Source: Algoriphagus sp. AGSA1 (GTDB lineage: Bacteria; Bacteroidota; Bacteroidia; Cytophagales; Cyclobacteriaceae). Taken from it: a stretch of 64,000 nucleotides of DNA. Every line of letters starts with the position of its first letter. Position 1 is the stretch's first letter. Location of the stretch: NCBI RefSeq assembly GCF_021390545.1, contig NZ_JAJUWR010000003.1, positions 62,001 to 126,000 on the forward strand, given 5' to 3'. The position numbers and the translations under genes are program-made. Below the pieces are notes generated by a model that searched no databases, was not told where the DNA came from, and saw nothing but the letters and a program-made list of their open reading frames with translations. Positions 19,323-26,884 of the stretch are shown one piece after another.

Positions 19323-20319
19323 TAAGTAAAAAAGCCATTGTATCCACTTCATCGGCATATTCCCATGGTTCAGGATTCTGAGCTGAGCCAAATGGAACAC
19401 GCCCCGGCCCTTTGCCAACTATGCACTGGATTTTCTCTTTCACTCCTTCGAGTCTCTCTGACAATTGCTTTTCATCTTCATAGAGTTCATAAAAGAGGAC
19501 CGATATAGGAGATGCCAGCTCTTTGCTTTCCTTCAACAATAAAAACCCATTATCCAGATGTTCCTCTAGGTTCACCAAATAAATCGACTTATTATAGTCG
19601 TAATTGTTGTGGTATTTGTGATGAGCACCGATAGGCGCATAAATTTCCAATGCGTCGAGTAAAGCCTGGAGTTGATTTACAGATTTAAGGAAAATCTTGG
19701 AAACATTTCTGCACCCCAAGCCATAGTACTGAAAAATATCCTTGCCCAACCGAACATAATCCTCCACGGTCTCCTCTCCGCTTAACACAGCCACCGAGAC
19801 CCTGTTTTGTCTGATCATATGGGGATATTTGCCAAAGTAATAATTGAAATAACGGGAAGAATTATCGCTCCCTGTAGCAATATAGGCATCCATCCCTTTC
19901 AACATCTCCTCTATGCGAATCCGTTCCGCAAGTCTGGAGTCAATCCCAATCAGGGTTTTAATAATCCATTTCATCAGGACTTCGTCGGAAGAACTCAACT
20001 TAATCACGGCCTGATGCCCTGCAAGCACCACACACATCAGATCATGGAACCCAACCGCCGGGATATTCCCAGCGAGCATTAGCCCGACAGACTTGGGGCG
20101 ATCTACCTTCTGCAAATCATACCCTTCCAACCAGGCAGCCAATTTGTCGGGTGAAAGCATAAACGCAACCCCTTCTAGCGCTGCTTCTACTGAGTTTGCG
20201 GAAAACCAGCTATTATTGTTTTCAGCTCTCCAGAGCAGTTCCTCCCTCTCATCGGCACCAAGTGTCTTAATAGCTTCACCCAGTTTTACAAATGCTGAAA
20301 TACGTTCTGATGGATTCAT
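19312..20319 (-). CDS. Acyl-CoA reductase (LuxC-like aldehyde dehydrogenase fold)
   Basis: The product has 335 residues of the LuxC/acyl-CoA reductase family, which reduces fatty acyl-CoA to aldehyde with NAD(P)H. Recognisable parts are the nucleotide-binding region VGLMLAGNIPAVGFHD, the segment HQAVIKLSSSDE, and the presumed catalytic thiol C203 in YYGLGCRNVSK. The family is often encoded next to a dicluster ferredoxin in Bacteroidetes, and one lies divergently at 20459. The C-terminus is odd: the last codons and the TGA stop lie inside the right inverted repeat of element A, so the natural end has been replaced or trimmed by the insertion. The family call is firm; its physiological aldehyde is unknown. 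Confidence 0.85.
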   Translation of the reverse strand: MNPSERISAFVKLGEAIKTLGADEREELLWRAENNNSWFSANSVEAALEGVAFMLSPDKLAAWLEGYDLQKVDRPKSVGLMLAGNIPAVGFHDLMCVVLAGHQAVIKLSSSDEVLMKWIIKTLIGIDSRLAERIRIEEMLKGMDAYIATGSDNSSRYFNYYFGKYPHMIRQNRVSVAVLSGEETVEDYVRLGKDIFQYYGLGCRNVSKIFLKSVNQLQALLDALEIYAPIGAHHKYHNNYDYNKSIYLVNLEEHLDNGFLLLKESKELASPISVLFYELYEDEKQLSERLEGVKEKIQCIVGKGPGRVPFGSAQNPEPWEYADEVDTMAFLLRDC

Positions 20320-20406
20320 GTTATGTGATTAATGGGACAAATTTAGGCTTTTTGAAAACAAGCAACCTTAGAATCGAATTAAATTAGTTAGTGTGACAAC
20401 TTTTTT

Positions 20407-20438
20407 ATTGCCTTACAGTTTTATGGTTATTACTTTTG
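20407..20438 (+). promoter_or_regulatory. Promoter of the ferredoxin gene
   Basis: ATTG at 20407-20410 and TACTTTTG at 20431-20438 are spaced by 20 bases, a full TAnnTTTG match with a 3 of 4 match at the -33 box. The expected transcript start is about 15 bases before the ATG at 20459. Confidence 0.55.
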
Positions 20439-20446
20439 GTCTTTAA

Positions 20447-20806
<360 letters not shown>

Positions 20807-20962
20807 GTCTTAATCTGTGGGTTTTTCCCCCAACTAACAATAAAACAGAATAAAAAAACGTCCAAAGAGTAAAATAATAAGGCTCTGATTTGAATTCTCG
20901 GGTCTAATTGTTTTATCTTAGGTCGAATTTTATACAACCTTATACTTATAACATAAAGAATT

Positions 20963-21292
20963 GTGGACGATCAAAGAGGATATGACAGAGAGGAAATTTT
21001 CTCTAAAAAAGTAAAAGCAGGTAAAAGAACGTATTTTTTTGACGTAAAATCGACTCGCTCAAACGATTATTATCTGACTATTACCGAAAGTAAGAGAAAG
21101 ATAAACGGCGAAACCTTCACCTACGAGAAGCACAAAATCTTTCTTTACAAGGAGGATTTTTTCAAGTTTACAGAAGCGCTTAATGAAGCGGTAGATCATG
21201 TGAAAAATGAATTATTACCGGATGTGGATTTTGAGCAATATGAAAGAGAAGAATCCGAATCAGAATACAACGACGAACTGAAATGGGATTAA
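20963..21292 (+). CDS. DUF3276 / PUR-alpha-like nucleic-acid-binding protein
   Basis: The product has 109 residues and starts with GTG at 20963; there is no ATG upstream in frame. The body (REEIFSKKVKAGKRTYFFDV, DYYLTITESKRKING, then KIFLYKEDFFKFTEALNEA) matches DUF3276, the small Bacteroidetes and spirochaete family with a PUR-alpha fold that binds single-stranded DNA and RNA. The acidic tail EQYEREESESEYNDELKWD is typical. It probably acts as a regulator or chaperone of nucleic acids. A hairpin terminator follows at 21344. Confidence 0.85.
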   Translation: MDDQRGYDREEIFSKKVKAGKRTYFFDVKSTRSNDYYLTITESKRKINGETFTYEKHKIFLYKEDFFKFTEALNEAVDHVKNELLPDVDFEQYEREESESEYNDELKWD

Positions 21293-21343
21293 TGCAATTA
21301 GTTTAGTAGAGGTTCTAGTTTAAAATAAGAGAAACAGTATATT

Positions 21344-21370
21344 AGAGGAGACAGAAATGTCTCCTCTTTT
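21344..21370 (+). terminator. Rho-independent terminator between DUF3276 and AI-2E genes
   Basis: A 10-bp stem (AGAGGAGACA / TGTCTCCTCT) with a GAAA tetraloop is followed by TTT. It ends only about 11 bases before the ATG at 21382, so it could act as an attenuator or could mask the start of the permease gene. Confidence 0.75.
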
Positions 21371-21381
21371 CATTCCAGAAT

Positions 21382-22476
21382 ATGCAGCGTCTTTTTATTT
21401 ACTTCGTCCTTTTCATAGCAGCTTTTATGCTATTTGGATGGTATTTCTCCAATATCACTCTTTATCTGATCATCTCATTAATTCTCGCGGCACTATTAAG
21501 ACCCCTTACCAACCACCTCAATGATTTTCATGTTTTAGGTCAGCATGTGCCCAGATGGCTTGCGGTTCTCCTCTCCTATTCCGCCATAGTTTTATTGCTG
21601 GTGTTGCTTGGCTTTTTGTTTTTCCCGTTGATTAATAATCAGATCATCGTTCTCAGCGACCTGGATCTTAACGGCATTTATGAGCAAATCCAGATTCCTA
21701 TATCCCGGGTGGAAGGGTTTCTTATCCGACACGAACTTCTTGACACCAATCCCGGGTATTTATTTGGCCGGATGAAATCCACAATGATCGATATGATCAA
21801 AGGTTTCGACTTCACCTCTTTCATAGGGGGAGTGATCAATATTACAAGTAGCTTGTTCATCGGTATCATGGCCATTGCATTCATAAGTTTTTTCCTTCTT
21901 CTGGAAAATGGATTGCTGCGGAGAAATCTACTAAACCTGATCCCAAACCCTTATTTCGAACTTTCTGTAGCCACCTTTACCAAAGTAGAAAAACTATTGT
22001 CCAACTACCTGTCTGGCCTACTACTGCAAATGCTGGCCGTTTTCTCCCTGGCCAGTTTCGGGCTTACTATTATGAGTGTGGAATATGCCTTGACCATAGC
22101 TCTATTTGCAGCAGTAGCAAATTTGATTCCCTATGCAGGCCCTTTGCTAGGCGCTACATTTGGTATCATAGTGGGAGTGTCCTCAGGGACATTTGAGAAC
22201 AACACAGAACTTAACTATCTAATTATAAAGATTCTTTCGGTATTCGCACTGGTACAGGTGACCGATAACCTGCTCCTACAGCCTATGATTTTTTCAAAAT
22301 CTGTGAAAGCGCATCCCCTTGAAATATTTGTTGTTATCTTTGCCGGGGCAAAAATCGCCGGAGTAGTCGGAATGATCTTAGCGATACCTGTTTACACCAT
22401 CTTTAGAGTATTCATTATGGAGTTCTATATGGGGTATAAATCTTATAGAATATTTAATAACAAAATAACGAATTAA
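21382..22476 (+). CDS. AI-2E family transporter, second copy
   Basis: This membrane protein has 364 residues and the same plan as the one at 10.1 kb: N-terminal helix pair, a central helix around 150-175 (SLFIGIMAIAFISFFLLLENG), and the conserved block AVANLIPYAGPLLGATFG followed by LLQPMIFSKSVKAHPLEIFVVIFAGAKIAG. The two proteins differ strongly in sequence, so they are old paralogues. The substrate is unknown. The stop codon overlaps the ychF start (TAATG), so the genes are translationally coupled, a pairing that may simply be operon packing. A terminator-like hairpin lies immediately before its start codon. Confidence 0.9.
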   Translation: MQRLFIYFVLFIAAFMLFGWYFSNITLYLIISLILAALLRPLTNHLNDFHVLGQHVPRWLAVLLSYSAIVLLLVLLGFLFFPLINNQIIVLSDLDLNGIYEQIQIPISRVEGFLIRHELLDTNPGYLFGRMKSTMIDMIKGFDFTSFIGGVINITSSLFIGIMAIAFISFFLLLENGLLRRNLLNLIPNPYFELSVATFTKVEKLLSNYLSGLLLQMLAVFSLASFGLTIMSVEYALTIALFAAVANLIPYAGPLLGATFGIIVGVSSGTFENNTELNYLIIKILSVFALVQVTDNLLLQPMIFSKSVKAHPLEIFVVIFAGAKIAGVVGMILAIPVYTIFRVFIMEFYMGYKSYRIFNNKITN

Positions 22477-23573
22477 TGGCATTACAATGTGGCATTGTAG
22501 GACTCCCGAACGTAGGGAAATCCACTCTGTTTAACGCCCTCTCCAGTGCAAAAGCGGAAGCTGCTAATTTCCCTTTCTGTACTATTGAGCCAAACGTGGG
22601 TGTAGTCACCGTACCGGACAAGAGATTGAAAATCCTCGCGGATCTAGTGAATCCACATCGGGTACTACCGACAGTGATAGAATTTGTAGATATCGCCGGT
22701 CTAGTGAAAGGTGCCAGTAAAGGTGAAGGCTTGGGGAATAAATTCCTTGCAAACATCCGGGAGGTGGATGCTATTATCCATGTGATCAGGTGCTTCGATG
22801 ATGAAAACATCGTCCATGTAGCAGGTGGTGTAGATCCCATCTTCGATAAAGAAGTCATAGATACTGAGCTTCAGCTGAAAGATTTGGAATCTGTGGAGAA
22901 GAAGATCCAGAAATCTGAAAAAACAGCTAAATCCGGAGATTCCAAAGCCAAAAAAGAACTGGAAACCCTTTTGCTTTTCAAAAAGGCGCTGATAGACGGC
23001 AAAAATGCCCGCTCAGTAGATGTGGATAAAGAAGATCTGGAAGCAGTACGTGACCTTCATTTACTGACTATCAAGCCTGTGATCTACGTAGCTAACGTAG
23101 ACGAGGAAAATCTGAAAACAGGCAATCAATATGTGGACAAGCTTCGCGAAGAAGTGAAGGACGAGAATGCCGAAGTAATCGTCCTTTGTGCAGCGATAGA
23201 AGCCCAAATAGCTGAATTTGATGACCCTGAAGAGAAGGAAATGTTTCTGGGAGAATATGGCCTGGAAGAAAGTGGCTTAAACAAATTGATCTCAGGAGCG
23301 TATTCATTATTGGACCTGATAACCTATTTCACCGCAGGAGTTCAGGAAGTAAGAGCCTGGACCATCAAAAAAGGATGGAAAGCTCCAGCCGCCGCAGGAG
23401 TGATCCACACTGACTTCGAAAGGGGGTTTATTAAGGCCGAAGTGATCAAACTTGCTGAATATCAGAAGTTCAAAACAGAAGCCGCCTGTAGAGAAAATGG
23501 AAAAATCGCCATCGAAGGAAAAGAATATGTGGTTCAGGATGGTGATATTATGCATTTTAGGTTCAATGTGTAA
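22476..23573 (+). CDS. ychF: Redox-regulated ATPase YchF
   Basis: The protein has 365 residues, the standard length. The G1 motif GLPNVGKSTLFNAL, the DIAG motif in VEFVDIAGLVKGASKGEGLGN, and the C-terminal TGS-like domain (ending VVQDGDIMHFRFNV) are all in place. YchF belongs to the Obg-type GTPases but prefers ATP and binds ribosomes, with a role in translation and oxidative-stress control. Its start overlaps the AI-2E stop by one base. No terminator is visible downstream before the Cas6-like gene. Confidence 0.97.
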   Translation: MALQCGIVGLPNVGKSTLFNALSSAKAEAANFPFCTIEPNVGVVTVPDKRLKILADLVNPHRVLPTVIEFVDIAGLVKGASKGEGLGNKFLANIREVDAIIHVIRCFDDENIVHVAGGVDPIFDKEVIDTELQLKDLESVEKKIQKSEKTAKSGDSKAKKELETLLLFKKALIDGKNARSVDVDKEDLEAVRDLHLLTIKPVIYVANVDEENLKTGNQYVDKLREEVKDENAEVIVLCAAIEAQIAEFDDPEEKEMFLGEYGLEESGLNKLISGAYSLLDLITYFTAGVQEVRAWTIKKGWKAPAAAGVIHTDFERGFIKAEVIKLAEYQKFKTEAACRENGKIAIEGKEYVVQDGDIMHFRFNV

Positions 23574-23669
23574 TAATTTCTAAAAAAAAATGATAATTTT
23601 GTAATTGCTTATTCACCCAAACGTTACAGTTTTATCTTATTGATTGTCTCATTTTATTTTTAATTCACC

Positions 23670-24560
23670 GTGAGAGTTAGACTAATATTTTCCCTAAAAA
23701 ACAAAGGTTCGTACTTACCGTTCCATCACCAGTACATCTTGGCCCAATTCCTCAAAGGATTAATCGTCAAAGGTGGAAGAGAAGAGTTTTACAATTACAA
23801 CTACTTCAACTTTTCTGGCCTGAAAGGTCAGACCAAAGTGAGTAGAAGTGGATTGCATTACTATTCCAGCTTAGTTACCCTGGTATTGTCTTCCCAGAGC
23901 GAAGACTTCATGGACTATCTGCTAGAACAGGTATTTGCCACACCTAAAATCGAGCTCGGAAACCTGATATTGGTTCCAGAGTACACTGAAATCGAAGTCG
24001 AGCCTGTCTTGGAAACCTCAAACAAATTTGTTTGTATTTCCCCATTGGTATTGATCACCCCTGCTTTCAATGAAGAAGCAGGAAAGCGATTCATCAACCC
24101 CGACAGCGATGAGTTTTCAGATCTACTTTATGAATCCACGCTTACCAGAATGGAGCGATCAGGATGGTACACTGCCGAGCAAATGGAAACTTTCTACAAG
24201 TTCCAGGTAGTTCCTGACATGGTTTATGTAAACAAATTGAAGGAAGCCCAAAAGAAATTTGCAAGAATCTATGCAGTGTATGACATGGATGTGAAATATG
24301 AAGTAAGAGGATACACCCTTCCGATTACCTTGTATGCAGCACCGGAAGTACAGGACTTCGTGTTCAAATGCGGACTAGGGGCATTTACCCATAAGGGCTT
24401 TGGTATGCTGGATTTGGCCAATCATCCCCCTGGCCCAAGAACAAGCACTTATAAATTCAAAAGAGAAGGCTTTGTCCCTTATAAGCCAAGTGAGCGGGTT
24501 CGTGAAAATGTAGCCCCTCCAGCTGACGAAGACATTGATTCTTCTTCAGAGGAATCTTAA
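23670..24560 (+). CDS. cas6: Cas6-like CRISPR RNA endonuclease, without array or other cas genes
   Basis: The product has 296 residues and starts with GTG at 23670. The start MRVRLIFSLKNKGSYLPFHHQYILAQFLKGLI is what one sees at the N-terminus of Cas6 (first RAMP fold), and the C-terminal glycine-rich loop CGLGAFTHKGFGMLDL fits the second RAMP fold. After residue 255 it has a proline-, serine- and acid-rich tail ending SSEES that is longer than usual. Cas6 cleaves precursor CRISPR RNA in the repeat. No repeat array or other cas gene is found in this window, so it either works on an array elsewhere or has another RNA target. A strong terminator follows. Confidence 0.75.
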   Translation: MRVRLIFSLKNKGSYLPFHHQYILAQFLKGLIVKGGREEFYNYNYFNFSGLKGQTKVSRSGLHYYSSLVTLVLSSQSEDFMDYLLEQVFATPKIELGNLILVPEYTEIEVEPVLETSNKFVCISPLVLITPAFNEEAGKRFINPDSDEFSDLLYESTLTRMERSGWYTAEQMETFYKFQVVPDMVYVNKLKEAQKKFARIYAVYDMDVKYEVRGYTLPITLYAAPEVQDFVFKCGLGAFTHKGFGMLDLANHPPGPRTSTYKFKREGFVPYKPSERVRENVAPPADEDIDSSSEES

Positions 24561-24561
24561 T

Positions 24562-24595
24562 AAAAATCCCTTCCGATTGTTCGGAAGGGATTTTT
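24562..24595 (+). terminator. Rho-independent terminator after cas6-like gene
   Basis: A 15-bp perfect stem starting AAAAATCCCTTCCGA, with loop TTGT, ends in TTTTT. It can work in both directions. Confidence 0.88.
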
Positions 24596-24855
24596 GCTTT
24601 AATGTCACATTGTTTGCTGCAGGCAAAGCAGTGAAAACGGATCAGTCCAAAAAGTTGGGGATTCATTTGACAGTGAGCTGTGAAAATTTGTATGAATAAG
24701 CTTTTAATTTTCCCAATACCCTCCTTCATTTCCCTAGAATGAAGAACCTGTTTTTTGTGCAATGTGCTTTTGCTCACTGTATAGCCTACACGACAGCCAA
24801 CTGCCCTATGACCTATTCATGTTGTCGGGCTGATCACAAATACCTTTACACTACT
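24596..24855. other. Gene-free stretch, nothing clear
   Basis: No convincing coding frame. Near the right end AGCCAAC (24795-24801) could pair with GTTGGCT (25142-25148), and ATAGC (24781-24785) with GCTAT (25154-25158), enclosing the RNA candidate described next. Confidence 0.4.
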
Positions 24856-25160
24856 GATCGTGCCGTTGGCACTCTGAAAATCATATAAACTATATCCTTA
24901 ACCCAGAATTGCATTCTGGGCATATACAGGCCTTGCCTTTGGCAAGGAAAATTATTTCGCAGGAAATGAGTTGATTTAAGCGTTTGTGCCAAAGGCACAA
25001 CAGGTAACCGCCCTTAATGTAGCTAAGCGAAATTCAGGGTTGGGGAAACCGAATGAATTCGCCAAGAGTGCCAAGGGCACGATCGGTAAATCCTGGGGCA
25101 CTCCTAGAGGTGGGGATTCCTATAGCTCTGGTAAAAACTATGTTGGCTTGGTTGCTATGG
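24856..25160 (+). ncRNA. Candidate large structured RNA
   Basis: The segment shows dense nested pairing. A 19-base arm (24856-24874, GATCGTGCCGTTGGCACTC) is complementary to 25066-25084 at 18 of 19 positions. Between the arms are three perfect hairpins with 3-base loops: CCCAGAAT/ATTCTGGG (24902-24920), CCTTGCC/GGCAAGG (24931-24947) and TTGTGCC/GGCACAA (24984-25000), plus an imperfect one at 25011-25039. The palindrome GTGCC-N3-GGCAC appears three times (24860, 24986, 25068). Loops are purine-rich and contain conserved-looking single strands. I do not recognise the family with certainty; a group II intron fragment or an omega-RNA (HEARO) relic are possibilities. No associated nuclease or reverse transcriptase gene follows. 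The strand is inferred. Confidence 0.4.
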
Positions 25161-25566
25161 AATCCAACACAAGTTAACTACCTAATCAAACATCGATCCC
25201 ACTCCAGATATTCAGACTGATCCGTGAAAACATCTTAAGCTTATCTAAACGCTAGCGCCTGGCCCGCTTTGGCACTCGATCCCTTCTGCTGAAGAAAGTC
25301 GAAGTATCGATTTTTCAAAAGTAAACCAAAGAAAGAATGAACATTACCATCTTTTTACCAATGATATGTTTGGGAATTGTGATGAATATAGCATCCCTAT
25401 AGTTCTCTTCTCCGCCGCGGCGGATCGGAATGACATTACAACGTCATTCCGATTTTGTGCGGTTGGCAACCAAACATTAAGTCTCGAAATGACAGGTGAA
25501 TACTGCCTTGCTTAACCCCAAAACCATATGGATATGGATCTATCCTGTAACCGTACCCCCTCTATT
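25161..25566. other. Gene-free stretch with REP-like palindromes
   Basis: No coding frame is supported. It contains the palindromes described at 25411-25453. The rest shows nothing recognisable. Confidence 0.5.
25411..25453. repeat. REP-like palindrome pair
   Basis: A perfect 14-bp palindrome TCCGCCGCGGCGGA (25411-25424) runs directly into a hairpin with 11-bp arms ATCGGAATGAC / GTCATTCCGAT (25424-25434 and 25443-25453). GAATGAC/GTCATTC motifs of this sort are typical of dispersed intergenic repeats. It lies between the convergent cas6-like and plug genes. Confidence 0.6.
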
Positions 25567-26844
25567 TCACGGTCTTCTACGGTTAGGATGCAGATAAATA
25601 TATCCTACTAGCTGATCATAGCGTGAACCCAAATTCCTGAAGTAAACCAATACCTCATACTCATTTTCTGTTTCAAAATAGCTGCCTTCGAATGGCTGGG
25701 TAACAAATTGACCATTTTCTTTATAGGCATACTGATAGTCATACCATCCTTGTTTAGCTAGAAGAGACGTGGTATAAACCCCCATTTCAGGTTCCCATTC
25801 AAGTTTTGCTTCAGGAGCATCTCCCCAATCGGTCAAAGCTCCCACAAGATAAATAGATTGTGGACTCTTTTCTATTGCCAGTCTAAATGTCATAAGCATA
25901 TATTCACTTTCCACTTCGGGATTGCCCCCTGGTCTATCCTTAGTCTCTACGATGTATTGTCCGTTCAGGTCCAAGTATTGTGAGTAGGCAGTTACAGGCC
26001 TGGGCTTATCTATACTTCCGTCAGCAAAAATCACATCTGATTCCACCCGTATATTAGCTACGTTTACACCATTTGCCCTTATAAACCTCAAGTCCACAAA
26101 ACGAAACTCATTGCTGGCATCGAATGTATTGCTACCATCAAAAGATTCGTAACGGAGTGTTTTGGAACTCTCATTCATGAATGTTGGCTTGGCAAGAAGC
26201 CTGACATTATCCCAGCGTTGATTTTGTCTTATATATATCTTGATCTGTCCATCAGGGTTTGCCACCTCCCCTGCCGAATAATTCACCGCTACATTGATTT
26301 GCTGGGAGGTATTTCTATCAGCCGTCCGAGATGGAGGTACTACCGTCGCACCTATCTGGAAGATATCTTCATAAACCATAAACCGTTTGGTCAGAATCAT
26401 ATCAGCCTCGTCTCTCTGCCGATAAACTTTTAGAATGTAATTACCGGATTTAGTAACATTGGGAAGTTCAAACCTATAATGTATGTAAGGAATCCGGGTA
26501 TTGACTGAGTATGTATAGTCCTGAATATTGAATTCATTGTAGGTGAGCGTGAAATCATTGTCTTTCAGCTGGGATTTTTGCCAGTCCGCATCACAGTGGA
26601 CCAGCTTAACAGTGTATAGCTCTGGATCGAAGGCCAGATCATCGAACAATAAGACTAAAGGCTTTGCTGAGTTTATCGGTATTGCAGGGGAATCTGTAGA
26701 GGAATCAAATGCCACTCCTGCGGGGAAAAGTCTGACCGACTGGATATGATCTTTGTAAACTTTATCTTCTAGTTCCTGGCCAAAAAGCTGAACAATAGCA
26801 AAAAAGCACAGCAAAAAAGAAATAAGTAGGGATTTGGTCTTCAT
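25567..26844 (-). CDS. Type IX secretion system plug protein (DUF5103)
   Basis: The protein has 425 residues from the ATG at 26844, which gives a signal peptide (MKTKSLLISFLLCFFAIVQLFGQ); the longer frame upstream would precede it with a nonsense stretch. The body matches DUF5103: VYKDHIQSVRLFPAG at the mature start, then immunoglobulin-like segments (KPLVLLFDDLAFDPELYTVKLVHCDADW) and near the end a carbohydrate-binding-like fold (SIYLVGALTDWG, WYDYQYAYKENG). In the T9SS this protein plugs the SprA outer-membrane channel. It supports a working T9SS in this organism, together with the PorV-like gene at 2.4 kb. Confidence 0.87.
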   Translation of the reverse strand: MKTKSLLISFLLCFFAIVQLFGQELEDKVYKDHIQSVRLFPAGVAFDSSTDSPAIPINSAKPLVLLFDDLAFDPELYTVKLVHCDADWQKSQLKDNDFTLTYNEFNIQDYTYSVNTRIPYIHYRFELPNVTKSGNYILKVYRQRDEADMILTKRFMVYEDIFQIGATVVPPSRTADRNTSQQINVAVNYSAGEVANPDGQIKIYIRQNQRWDNVRLLAKPTFMNESSKTLRYESFDGSNTFDASNEFRFVDLRFIRANGVNVANIRVESDVIFADGSIDKPRPVTAYSQYLDLNGQYIVETKDRPGGNPEVESEYMLMTFRLAIEKSPQSIYLVGALTDWGDAPEAKLEWEPEMGVYTTSLLAKQGWYDYQYAYKENGQFVTQPFEGSYFETENEYEVLVYFRNLGSRYDQLVGYIYLHPNRRRP

Positions 26845-26884
26845 CCTGAAAAATAGGCAAAATGAAGACCAAATCCAGATTTTT

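Noticed and set aside
24986-25177. 63-codon open frame inside the structured RNA region
   Set aside because: Its codons coincide with stems and loops of the RNA candidate, it has no recognisable homology, and its start lies within a hairpin.
24600-25560. CRISPR array near the Cas6-like gene
   Set aside because: The GTGCC-N3-GGCAC palindromes occur only three times at irregular spacing and without equal-length spacers, so they are not an array.
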